DNA of 64,000 nucleotides from DASSUW01 sp963789005 (GTDB lineage Bacteria > Actinomycetota > Thermoleophilia > Solirubrobacterales > Solirubrobacteraceae), in assembly GCA_963789005.1 (NCBI GenBank), contig CAWBIZ010000011.1, forward strand, positions 186,001 to 250,000, given 5' to 3'. Below the pieces are notes generated by a model. That model was not told where the DNA came from and did no database searches. It saw only the letters and a list, made by a program, of their open reading frames with translations. Positions 1 through 7,302 of this stretch are shown here, one piece after another. Every line of letters begins with the position of its first letter. Within the stretch, counting starts at the first letter, position 1. The position numbers were made by a program, and so were the translations under genes.

Positions 1-203
1 TTGGCATCCAGCTCGCGGGCCTTGCGCGAGCCGTAGTTGGTGAAGAAGCGGATGCCGTCGTCGTCGATGCCCTTGAGCAGCACGAACCGCACGGACGGGC
101 GGCCATCAGAAGTAGCCGTCGCGAGCGCCATCGAGTCCGCTTCCGGGATCCCGGCGGCGACGGCCTCGTCGTACCACTCTCGAACGCGGGACAGCGGGTT
201 CAC
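1..203 (-). CDS. pdxH: Pyridoxamine 5'-phosphate oxidase, N-terminal part (cut by window edge)
   Basis: The family oxidises pyridoxamine or pyridoxine 5'-phosphate to PLP with FMN. The 67 residues visible contain the entry helix (PLSRVREWYDEA), the strand MALATATSDGRPSVRFVLLKG and the RFFTNYGSRKARELDA segment, which matches the PdxH core where FMN binds (R..LLK and the FFTNY..SRKA stretch). The start is taken as GTG at 203, overlapping the TGA of the upstream aldehyde dehydrogenase (GTGA), so it is probably the third gene of that operon. The C-terminal two thirds lie outside the window. A paralogous PPOX protein of the F420 type cannot be fully excluded, but SRKA with LLKG strongly favours PdxH. 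Confidence 0.88.
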   Translation of the reverse strand, partial: MNPLSRVREWYDEAVAAGIPEADSMALATATSDGRPSVRFVLLKGIDDDGIRFFTNYGSRKARELDA

Positions 204-1669
204 ATCGCCATCGCGACGTACTTGACCTCGAGGTACTCCTGGATCCCCTCCGGCCCGCCCTCGCGCCCGAAGCCGGACGCCTTGACGCCCCCGAACGGCG
301 CGGCGGCGTTGGAGACCATCCCCTGGTTGAGGCCGACCATGCCGGTCTCGAGCCCTTCGATCACGCGGAACGCGCGCTTGATGTCGCGCGTGTAGACGTA
401 CGCCACCAGCCCGAACTCGGTGTCGTTCGCGGCGGCGATCGCCGCTTCCTCGTCGTCGAACCCGATCACGGGTGCGACCGGGCCGAAGATCTCCTCCTCG
501 AGCAGCCGCGAGCCGGCGGCCACGTCGCCGAGCACGGTCGGCTCGTAGAAGTAGCCGGCGCCGTCGAGCTCCCGCCCGCCGACGACCACCGAGGCGCCGC
601 GCCCGCGCGCGTCCTCGACCAGCTCGGCCACCTTGGAGCGCTGCTTGGCGTCGATCAGCGGGCCGACCTTGACCTCCTCCTCGGTGCCGCGCCCCACCCG
701 CATCTCGCCGAGCTTGGCGGCCAGCTTCTCGGTGAACTCGTCCGCCACCGAGCCGGCGACGTGGAAGCGGTTGGCCGCCGTGCACGCCTCGCCGATGTTG
801 CGCATCTTGGCGATCACCGCGCCCTCCACGGCGGCGTCCACGTCGGCGTCGGCGAACACGAGGAACGGCGCGTTGCCGCCGAGCTCCATCGAGGTCCGCA
901 ACAAACCGGGCGCGGACTGCTCGACCAGCGTGCGCCCGACCTCGGTCGAGCCCGTGAACGTGAGCTTGCGCAGCCGCGGGTCGGAGATGAGCGGCTTCGA
1001 GACGTCGGCCGACGAGGACGACGTGACCACGTTGACGACGCCGGCGGGCAGCCCCGCCTCGGACAGGATCTGCGCCAGCGCGAGCATCGACAACGGCGTC
1101 TGCTGGGCCGGCTTGACGATCATCGTGCAGCCCGCGGCGACGGCCGGCCCGATCTTGCGCGTGCCCATCGCCATCGGGAAGTTCCACGGCGTGATCGCGT
1201 AACACGGGCCCACCGGCTGCTTCATCGTGATCAGCCGCCCGACCCCGTTCGGCGCCGTCGCGAACCGCCCCTCGATCCGCACGGCCTCCTCGGAGAACCA
1301 GCGGAAGAACTCGGCCGCGTAGACGATCTCGGCCTTGGACTCGGCCAGCGGCTTGCCCATCTCGAGCGTCATCAGCAGCGCGAGGTCGTCGGCGCGCTCG
1401 GTCAGCGTCTCGAACGCCCGCCGCAGGATCTCGCCGCGCTCGCGCGGAGGGTGCGCCGCCCACTCGGCCTGCACCGCCACGGCGGCGTCCAACGCGGCCT
1501 TGGCGTCGTCGGGCGTGGCGTCGGCGACCTCGACGAGCGTCTCGCCCGTCGACGGGTCCTCGACGCCGAGCGTCGCCCCGCCCGAGGCATCGCGCCACTC
1601 GCCTCCGATGAAGAGCTGGTTCGGCGTCGCCTCGACGACGGCGCCCTCCTTGTCCGCAGTGATGCTCAT
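200..1669 (-). CDS. NAD(P)-dependent aldehyde dehydrogenase, succinate-semialdehyde type
   Basis: Full-length ALDH of 489 residues. Visible family features are PWNFP (161-165), the cofactor-binding FTGSTEVG (238-245), the general-base Glu in MELGGN (about 262) and the catalytic Cys in GEACTAANR (about 296). The closest subfamily by eye is NAD-dependent succinate-semialdehyde dehydrogenase (GabD-like), with typical TLEMGKP and PFGGVKASGFGREGG segments. It lies 58 bp downstream of a TPP-dependent acetolactate-synthase-like enzyme on the same strand and overlaps pdxH by 4 bp. That neighbourhood suggests it oxidises the aldehyde made by the upstream decarboxylase, possibly succinate semialdehyde (inference). 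Exact substrate specificity cannot be read from the sequence. Confidence 0.85.
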   Translation of the reverse strand: MSITADKEGAVVEATPNQLFIGGEWRDASGGATLGVEDPSTGETLVEVADATPDDAKAALDAAVAVQAEWAAHPPRERGEILRRAFETLTERADDLALLMTLEMGKPLAESKAEIVYAAEFFRWFSEEAVRIEGRFATAPNGVGRLITMKQPVGPCYAITPWNFPMAMGTRKIGPAVAAGCTMIVKPAQQTPLSMLALAQILSEAGLPAGVVNVVTSSSSADVSKPLISDPRLRKLTFTGSTEVGRTLVEQSAPGLLRTSMELGGNAPFLVFADADVDAAVEGAVIAKMRNIGEACTAANRFHVAGSVADEFTEKLAAKLGEMRVGRGTEEEVKVGPLIDAKQRSKVAELVEDARGRGASVVVGGRELDGAGYFYEPTVLGDVAAGSRLLEEEIFGPVAPVIGFDDEEAAIAAANDTEFGLVAYVYTRDIKRAFRVIEGLETGMVGLNQGMVSNAAAPFGGVKASGFGREGGPEGIQEYLEVKYVAMAM

Positions 1670-1727
1670 GCCGCCCCGGCTCCGCGTGCGAGCTGCACCG
1701 CAATCGCCTGTATCGACCCGATTGTTC

Positions 1728-3395
1728 TCATGCGACCACCGTTTCCGTTCCGAGTTCTTCTGAGATTGCCACGTCGATCGAGTAGTCGATCGGGACCACG
1801 ATCAGCGACGGCAGGTCGAGCGTGAGCGCGTGCCGCAGGCGCGCTCCGACATCGTCCGCCGACTCGCAGCGCCACGCCGGCATGCCGAAGGCCTCGGCAA
1901 GGCGCACGAAGTCGGGGTTCGTGAAGTCGGTCCCGAAGTGGCGGCCGAACTGCTTCTCCTGCTTCCACACGATCGAGCCGTACTGGCCGTTTTCCCAGAC
2001 CACGTTGACCACCGCGGTGCGCAGCCGCACCGCGGTCTCCAGCTCCTGCACGTTCATCAGGAAGCCGCCGTCGCCGCTGACCGTGACCACGTGCCGGTCG
2101 GGGTGGACGAGCTTGGCGGCGATCGCCGTCGGGAGCGCGATGCCCATCCCCGCGAGGCCGTTGGCCACGAACACCGTGTTCGGCTCGTGGGCGGGGAACA
2201 TGCGCGCGATCCACAGCTTGTGCAGCCCGACGTCGGAGATCAGGATGTCGCGCGGCCCGAGCGCCTGGCGGATCTCCCACAGCACCCGCGGCGGCTGCAC
2301 GGGGAAGGCGTCGTCGTCCTTGGCGGCCTCGAAGCGGCCGAGCACGATGTCGTTGAGCCGCGACGGCGGCGGGGAGTTCCCGACCTCGCCGAGCGCGTCG
2401 GCCAGCCGGGTGAGGATGACGGCGAGGTCGCCGACGAGGTCGATCGCGGTGACGAAGTGCTCGTCGACCTCGGGAGTGAGGGTGTCGACGCACACGATCC
2501 GCTTGTCGCGCTTCGGGTTCCAGTGCGCGGGCGAGTGCTCGACGAGGTCGTAGCCGACGGCGATCACCACGTCGGCCTCCTCGAAGCCCGCCAGCGCGTA
2601 GTCGCGCGACTGCACGCCGACGGTGCCGAGCGCCTGCGGGTCCTCGTAGTCGAGCATCCCCTTGCCCATGAACGTCTCGGCGACGCCGATGCCGGTCGCG
2701 CGGGCGAACGCGCGCAGGGCGGCCGCCGAGCCGGTGCGGGCGACGCCGTTCCCGGCAAGCACGATCGGCCGGCCGGCGCCGCGGATGAGCTCGACCGCGG
2801 CCAGCAGCTCCTCGCCACTGGGCTCGGGGTGGCGGAGGGCGTCGCGTACAGGGAGCGGAGCGGCGTCGACGCTCGCCGCCATCACGTCCTCGGGCAGCTC
2901 GATGTGCGTCGGCCCGGGCTTCTGCGCCTGGGCGACCTTGAACGCCTTGCGCACGACCTCCGGGATCACCCGCGCGGAGTTCAGGCGGGCGTTGAACTTC
3001 GTGACCGGCCGCAGCATGTCGACGACGTCGATGTACTGGTGCGACTCCTTGTGCATCCGCTGCAGGTCCGCCTGGCCGGTGAGCGCGACCATCGGCGAGC
3101 GGTCGAGGAGCGCGTCCGCGACTCCGGTCACGAGGTTCGTCGCGCCGGGCCCGAGCGTGCCCAGGCAGACCCCCGCGTGGCGGGTCAGGCGGCCGTACAT
3201 GTCGGCCATGTACGCACCGCCCTGCTCGTGGCGGACCGGCACGAACGCGATCGACGACGCATCGAGCGACTCGTTGAGATCCAGCGTCTCCTCGCCCGGG
3301 ATGCCGAATACGTACTTGACACCCTCGGCCTCGAGGCATTCCACGAACAGATCCGACGCCTTGCGCTCGCTCACCCCAACAGTCTTCCGCATCAT
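1728..3395 (-). CDS. TPP-dependent acetolactate synthase-like enzyme / possible 2-oxoacid decarboxylase
   Basis: A 555-residue TPP enzyme of the acetolactate synthase superfamily. It has FGIPGEET near residue 30, the cofactor-activating Glu in VRHEQGG (Glu57), GTLGPGATNL, and in the C-terminal third the TPP/Mg motif beginning GDGGFLMN and ending with VWEN. No regulatory small subunit gene is adjacent, unlike biosynthetic IlvBN. Instead it heads an operon with a succinate-semialdehyde-type dehydrogenase and pdxH. In some cyanobacteria a protein annotated as acetolactate synthase is a 2-oxoglutarate decarboxylase partnered with an adjacent SSADH, and this arrangement matches. Catabolic acetolactate synthase (AlsS) remains the main alternative. 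The start is uncertain: tandem ATGs at 3395 and 3392, and an in-frame GTG nearby, are all possible. Confidence 0.8.
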   Translation of the reverse strand: MMRKTVGVSERKASDLFVECLEAEGVKYVFGIPGEETLDLNESLDASSIAFVPVRHEQGGAYMADMYGRLTRHAGVCLGTLGPGATNLVTGVADALLDRSPMVALTGQADLQRMHKESHQYIDVVDMLRPVTKFNARLNSARVIPEVVRKAFKVAQAQKPGPTHIELPEDVMAASVDAAPLPVRDALRHPEPSGEELLAAVELIRGAGRPIVLAGNGVARTGSAAALRAFARATGIGVAETFMGKGMLDYEDPQALGTVGVQSRDYALAGFEEADVVIAVGYDLVEHSPAHWNPKRDKRIVCVDTLTPEVDEHFVTAIDLVGDLAVILTRLADALGEVGNSPPPSRLNDIVLGRFEAAKDDDAFPVQPPRVLWEIRQALGPRDILISDVGLHKLWIARMFPAHEPNTVFVANGLAGMGIALPTAIAAKLVHPDRHVVTVSGDGGFLMNVQELETAVRLRTAVVNVVWENGQYGSIVWKQEKQFGRHFGTDFTNPDFVRLAEAFGMPAWRCESADDVGARLRHALTLDLPSLIVVPIDYSIDVAISEELGTETVVA

Positions 3396-3423
3396 GGGTC
3401 CTGGCTACCCTGAAGCGCTCGTC

Positions 3424-4767
3424 GTGCTCCGTCTCGCCTGCCTGACCCTGCTCGCCTGCCTGCTCGCGGCCACCCCTGCGCTGGGCGCCGACAAGTCGAC
3501 CTTCACCATCCGGGGCGCGGGCTTCGGGCACGGCGTGGGGATGAGCCAATACGGCGCGTACGGCTTCGCCAAGCACGGCAGGAGCTACGACGCGATCCTG
3601 CGCCACTACTACCGCGGCACGCAGCTCGGGACCACCGGGGGCCGGACCGTGCGCGTGCTGCTGCAGTCGACGGGCACGGCGAGCTTCAGCGGCGCCTCGC
3701 GTGCGGGCGCCCGCACGCTGGATCCTTCGCGCACCTACCTCGTGCGCCGCCGCGACGCCTCGAGCGTCGACCTCCTGACCGCGGCCGGCAAGCGGATCGC
3801 GGCCTACACCGCGCCGCTCCAGGTGGGCGGGGGCGTCGTCCAGCTCGGCGGCTCGGGTGCGTATCGCGGGCTGATGGAGTTCCGGCCGACGGGCTCCGGC
3901 GTGAACGCCATCAACGCCGTCTCGCTCGAGGACTACGTGGCCGGAGTCGTTGCCCGCGAGTCGCCGTCGTCGTGGCCCGCCGAGGCGCTGAAGGCGCAGG
4001 CGGTCGCCGCGCGCACGTACGCGATCACGACCTCGAAGGCGGGCGCGGGCTTCGAGCAGTACGCCGACGTCCGCTCCCAGGTCTACGGCGGCGTGGCCGC
4101 CGAGACCGCCACCACCAACGCGGCCGTCGCCGCGACGCGCGGGCAGGTCGTGACCTACGACGGCAAGCCCGTGGTGACGTTCTTCTTCTCCACCTCCGGC
4201 GGGCGGACCGAGAACGTGGAGAACACCAACGTCGGCGCCGGGCCGCAGCCGTGGCTGAGGTCGGTCGCCGACCCGTACGACGACATCTCGCCGAAGCATC
4301 GCTGGAAGCCGGCGCGGCTGTCGCCGTCGGCCGCGGGCGCGAAGCTCGCCGGGCTCGTCAAGGGCCGCTTCCGCGGCATCGAGGTGCTCGAGCGCGGCCG
4401 CTCGCCGCGGATCGTGGCGGCCGACATCGTCGGCTCCGCGGGGCGCACGCGGGTCGACGGCGCGACGCTGCGCGCGCGGCTCGGGCTGCTCGACACATGG
4501 GCGTACTTCACGACGATCAGCAGTCGCGAGGCGCCGCCGGTCGCCACCGCCAGCGGGCCCGCCGCGCGAGCGACGGTGGCGGGCAGCGTCGTCCCGGCAC
4601 GGGTCGGCGCGCAGGTCCAGATCCAGCTCCGCGAGGGCTCTCGCTGGACGACCGTCGCGTCCACGATCGTGCGCCGCGGCGGCACCTACCGCGCCGGCGT
4701 CGCGCAGGCGGGCACCTACCGCGCGGTCTTCGCCGGCGAAGCCGGCCCCGCCATCCGCATCCGCTAG
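3424..4767 (+). CDS. Secreted SpoIID/LytB-domain protein
   Basis: SpoIID proteins are peptidoglycan-associated lytic or amidase-enhancer proteins, found in many non-sporulating actinobacteria. From a GTG at 3424 the 447-residue product begins with a clean Sec signal peptide (LRLACLTLLACLLAATPALGA). An upstream in-frame ATG at 3394 would spoil this signal and overlap the divergent gene. Family hallmarks are LEDYVAGVVARESPSSWP, ALKAQAVAARTYA, QVYGG, and TFFFSTSGGRTEN followed by a conserved P.DDISP region. The C-terminal 90 residues after the SpoIID core form a small beta-rich domain that I do not recognise. It is monocistronic, and its last bases overlap the convergent MaoC gene. A TACCCT -10-like box lies at 3406-3411. 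Confidence 0.85.
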   Translation: MLRLACLTLLACLLAATPALGADKSTFTIRGAGFGHGVGMSQYGAYGFAKHGRSYDAILRHYYRGTQLGTTGGRTVRVLLQSTGTASFSGASRAGARTLDPSRTYLVRRRDASSVDLLTAAGKRIAAYTAPLQVGGGVVQLGGSGAYRGLMEFRPTGSGVNAINAVSLEDYVAGVVARESPSSWPAEALKAQAVAARTYAITTSKAGAGFEQYADVRSQVYGGVAAETATTNAAVAATRGQVVTYDGKPVVTFFFSTSGGRTENVENTNVGAGPQPWLRSVADPYDDISPKHRWKPARLSPSAAGAKLAGLVKGRFRGIEVLERGRSPRIVAADIVGSAGRTRVDGATLRARLGLLDTWAYFTTISSREAPPVATASGPAARATVAGSVVPARVGAQVQIQLREGSRWTTVASTIVRRGGTYRAGVAQAGTYRAVFAGEAGPAIRIR

Positions 4768-5222
4768 TCGCCCGTGTAGACGCGCGCGACGGTCTGGGCG
4801 ACACAGACGGGCTTCTCGCCGCCCTCGACCTCGAACGTCAGCTCGAGCGTCATCTGCGCGCCGCCGGGGATGTCCTCCAGCTCGGCGAGCTTGACCGTGG
4901 CGCGCACGCGCGAGCCGACCGGGACCGGCGCCGGGAAGCGCACGCGGTTGACGCCGTAGTTGAGCGCGAAGGCGAAGCCGTCGAGCGCCATCACCTGCGC
5001 GGTCAGCATCGGGGCGAGCGCGAGCGTGTAGTAGCCGTGGGCGATCGTGCCGCCGAATGGCGTCGCCTTCGCCCGCTCGACGTCGACGTGGATCCACTGG
5101 TGATCGCCGGTGGCGTCGGCGAACGCGTCGATCGCCTCCTGCGTGACCTCGTGCCAGTCCGACGTTCCCAGCGTCTCGCCGGCGGCCTCGCGCAGCTCGT
5201 CCAGCCCGGTGATCGTCTTCAT
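4764..5222 (-). CDS. MaoC-like (hot-dog fold) dehydratase
   Basis: A 152-residue single hot-dog domain of the MaoC/NodN type, whose members hydrate 2-enoyl-CoA (R-specific) or act in related acyl-CoA chemistry. The catalytic signature is present: D..A..TGDHQWIHVD (Asp and His) followed by ATPFGGTIAHGYYTLAL. Length and motif spacing fit the short stand-alone NodN/Rv0130 group. It is divergently transcribed from the exonuclease gene with only 26 bp between start codons, and the two appear to share overlapping -10 boxes. No fatty-acid operon surrounds it, so its substrate is unknown. Confidence 0.85.
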   Translation of the reverse strand: MKTITGLDELREAAGETLGTSDWHEVTQEAIDAFADATGDHQWIHVDVERAKATPFGGTIAHGYYTLALAPMLTAQVMALDGFAFALNYGVNRVRFPAPVPVGSRVRATVKLAELEDIPGGAQMTLELTFEVEGGEKPVCVAQTVARVYTGD

Positions 5223-5231
5223 GGGGGCGGC

Positions 5232-5241
5232 ACCATATCCT
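5232..5241. promoter_or_regulatory. Overlapping divergent -10 boxes between MaoC and exonuclease genes
   Basis: The ten bases ACCATATCCT contain TATCCT on the plus strand (5236-5241, 7 nt before the GTG at 5249) and TATGGT on the minus strand (5237-5232, 9 nt before the ATG at 5222). The two boxes share two bases, so the promoters should exclude one another. Spacing implies nearly leaderless mRNAs in both directions. This is inference from sequence only. Confidence 0.45.
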
Positions 5242-5248
5242 GGGCGCG

Positions 5249-6112
5249 GTGAGCGATCCGCTGCTTGTCATCGACGGCCCGGCCGTGCTCTACCGCGCGT
5301 TCTTCGGGCTGCCCGACTCGATCACCGACGATGACGGGCACCCGATCAACGCGCTCCTCGGCTCGGTCAACCAGGCGCTGTGGTGCGTGCAGAAGTACGA
5401 CCCGCGCGCCGTGGTGTGGTGCTTCGGAGCCGAGGCCGGCGAGTACCGCGTCGAGGCGTTCCCCGCCTACCACGCCGACCGCCCGCCGATGCCGGACCCG
5501 CTCGAGTGGCAGTGGGAGCGCGCCCCGGCGCTGTACGAGGCGCTCGGCTGGAGCCTCGCCACGACCGACGATCTCGAGGCGGACGACCTCCTGCACTCGC
5601 TGTGCGAGGTCGAGACCGCCGCCGGCGGCACGTCGCTGATCCTCACCGGCGACCGCGACATGTTCCAGTGCGCGAGCGAGACGGTCGCCGTGCTCATGCA
5701 GCGAACCGGCGGCGAGGGCCCCGAAGAGATCGGGCCGGAGGGCGTGGTGGAGCGCTACGGCATCGAGCCGTCACAGGTCCCGGACTTCATCGCGCTGCGC
5801 GGCGACCCGTCCGACGGGCTGCCGGGAGCGAAGGGGATCGGCCCGAAGACGGCCGCGGAGCTGCTCAAGCGCAAGGGCGACCTCGAGCACGTGATCCTCG
5901 GCGCGATCCGCGAGAAGCCCGCGGTGCGGCGCGCGCTGATCGAGCAGGCCGACGAGCTGCGCGCGTTCAAGGACATCGCCACCCTGCGCACGATCCCGGT
6001 CGAGCGCCCGCCGGACGCGCCGACCGACTACGCGCGCGGTGCGCGCGCGGCCGGCGAGCTCGGCATGGGTCGGCTGTCGAAGCGGCTCGAGGAGCTGGGT
6101 CAGGCGGCCTGA
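5249..6112 (+). CDS. Stand-alone 5'-3' exonuclease (PolA N-terminal/FEN-like)
   Basis: A 287-residue protein matching the N-terminal 5'-nuclease domain of DNA polymerase I, without a polymerase domain. It has the metal-binding strand LLVIDGPAVLYRAFFG at residues 5-20, DDLEADDLLHSL near 110, LTGDRDMFQ near 130, and the helix-3-turn-helix DNA-binding motif RGDPSDGLPGAKGIGPKTAAELL around 190-212. The expected role is removal of RNA primers or flaps in replication and repair. The start is GTG at 5249, preceded by a TATCCT -10 box, so translation may be leaderless. Its 3' end overlaps the convergent GGDEF-like gene by 13 bp. Confidence 0.88.
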   Translation: MSDPLLVIDGPAVLYRAFFGLPDSITDDDGHPINALLGSVNQALWCVQKYDPRAVVWCFGAEAGEYRVEAFPAYHADRPPMPDPLEWQWERAPALYEALGWSLATTDDLEADDLLHSLCEVETAAGGTSLILTGDRDMFQCASETVAVLMQRTGGEGPEEIGPEGVVERYGIEPSQVPDFIALRGDPSDGLPGAKGIGPKTAAELLKRKGDLEHVILGAIREKPAVRRALIEQADELRAFKDIATLRTIPVERPPDAPTDYARGARAAGELGMGRLSKRLEELGQAA

Positions 6113-6483
6113 ACGAGGTCTGCGCCGAGGGCGCGCTCGGCGCGCTCGAGCACGTCGCCCGCGAGGTCGCCGCCCCAGTGGACGGCGCCCACCGCCGCGC
6201 CGGTCGTCTCACGCACGCGCCCGGCGACGACATCCGCCCCGGAGCGATCGGTGTCGGGCAGCAGCGCGAGCAGGTCACCGCTGTCCCAGGCGACGAAGAG
6301 GTCGGCGCCGCGCAGCAGCGCCGCCAGCTCGCCGGGCTCGGCGCCGCGCACGAGCAGCACGCTGAACTCCTGCCCGTAGCGGACGGCGCGGGCCACCATG
6401 CGCCGCAGCATCCAGCGGCCGAGCGGTGCGGGCAGCGGCCCGATCAGGTCATCGAGGTCCATGACCGAAGCAACGGCACGCAC
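6100..6483 (-). CDS. Small degenerate GGDEF-like protein
   Basis: A 127-residue protein with no signal peptide or membrane segment. The stretch RGADLFVAWDSGDLLALLPDTDRSGADVVAGRVRE follows the pattern of a diguanylate cyclase core (R..D...R.GGDEF..LLP.T....A...A.R.R). The GGDEF active-site loop is replaced by a DSGD segment and the half-size N-terminal part of the fold is missing. I see it as a catalytically dead or diverged GGDEF-type domain, with moderate confidence. An internal ATG about 20 bases in (MDLDDLIGP) could be the true start. It may be a regulatory binding module or a relic; nothing in the neighbourhood fixes its role. Confidence 0.5.
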   Translation of the reverse strand: MRAVASVMDLDDLIGPLPAPLGRWMLRRMVARAVRYGQEFSVLLVRGAEPGELAALLRGADLFVAWDSGDLLALLPDTDRSGADVVAGRVRETTGAAVGAVHWGGDLAGDVLERAERALGADLVQAA

Positions 6484-6519
6484 ACCGCGAACTTGACGCG
6501 GGCGGCGATTCCGGGCCGA

Positions 6520-7212
6520 TCACTCGACAGATGGTCGAGGCTCGCCGTCTCTGAGCTTGTCGAGGCCGTCGAGGATCAGGTCGAGCCCGAACAGGAACTC
6601 GGTGGCGTAGTCGTAGCCCGACTTCGCGACGTACCCGCCGACCACCTCGACGAGGTACGGGAACTCCGCCAGCAGGGCCTCGTACTCGCGCATCTGCCGC
6701 TGCGCCTCCGCCGCGAAGTCATCGGCCGTCTCGGACGACATGTCGCTCTCCTGGAGGGCGAAGCCGTAGATGTAGGCGTCCTGCACGGAGTAGGCATGGA
6801 CGGTCATCTCGAGCGAGAAGCCCGCCGCGCGGAGACAGCCGAGCACCGCGTCGTGGAGCCTGAGGTTCGCCTGGCCGTGTTCCGTCCTTCCCTCCATCTG
6901 GCCGACCGCCCAGCGGTGACGGTTGAGCACCTCACGGGTGGAGAGGGCCCGCCGGCGCATCGCCGTCTTCCAGTCGACGTCGGTGGGCGGAAGCTCGATC
7001 TCGCCGAAGACGATGTCGACCATCCCGTCGAGCAGCTGCCCCTTGTTGCGCACGTGGTAGTAGAGCGACATCGCGCCGGCGCCGAGCTCGTCGGCGAGCT
7101 TGCGCATGGACAGCGACTCGAGGCCGTGGCGGTCGGCGAACGCGACGGCGGTCGTCAACACGCGCTCCCTGCTCAGGGGGACGAGCGGCTCGGTGGCTGG
7201 CTGGCTTCCCAT
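6520..7212 (-). CDS. TetR-family repressor, probable regulator of the divergent MMPL gene
   Basis: A 230-residue TetR/AcrR regulator. The N-terminal helix-turn-helix spans roughly residues 15-60 (LSRERVLTTAVAFADRHGLESLS, then LADELGAGAMSLYYHVRNKGQLLDGM). The C-terminal portion resembles the TetR_C ligand-binding domain with a dimerisation segment (YATEFLFGLDLILDGLD). It is divergently oriented to an MMPL transporter, and the 90-bp gap carries two copies of a perfect palindrome. The classical reading is a repressor released by a compound that the pump exports, with autoregulation. The ligand is unknown. Confidence 0.9.
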   Translation of the reverse strand: MGSQPATEPLVPLSRERVLTTAVAFADRHGLESLSMRKLADELGAGAMSLYYHVRNKGQLLDGMVDIVFGEIELPPTDVDWKTAMRRRALSTREVLNRHRWAVGQMEGRTEHGQANLRLHDAVLGCLRAAGFSLEMTVHAYSVQDAYIYGFALQESDMSSETADDFAAEAQRQMREYEALLAEFPYLVEVVGGYVAKSGYDYATEFLFGLDLILDGLDKLRDGEPRPSVE

Positions 7213-7241
7213 CGGGTGTTCGGTTTACCTCACTAGCGGGC

Positions 7242-7281
7242 TCGTACAGCGTACGACAAGAATACCTCGTACAGCGTACGA
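7242..7281. promoter_or_regulatory. Tandem TetR-type operators
   Basis: Two identical 15-bp sites, TCGTACAGCGTACGA, lie at 7242-7256 and 7267-7281. Each consists of perfect 6-bp inverted arms (TCGTAC/GTACGA) around AGC. The repeat period is 25 bp, about two and a half helical turns. They sit between the divergent TetR and MMPL genes, and the second lies about 20 bp before the MMPL start. They are the obvious binding sites for the adjacent TetR protein. Confidence 0.8.
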
Positions 7282-7302
7282 ACCCTACCGAGGAGGGGTC
7301 CC

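Noticed and set aside
761..1825. Long plus-strand open frame of 354 codons opposite the aldehyde dehydrogenase
   Set aside because: It is the antisense of a clear ALDH and is made of Arg/Gly/His-rich low-complexity protein with no family resemblance; such shadows are common at this GC content.
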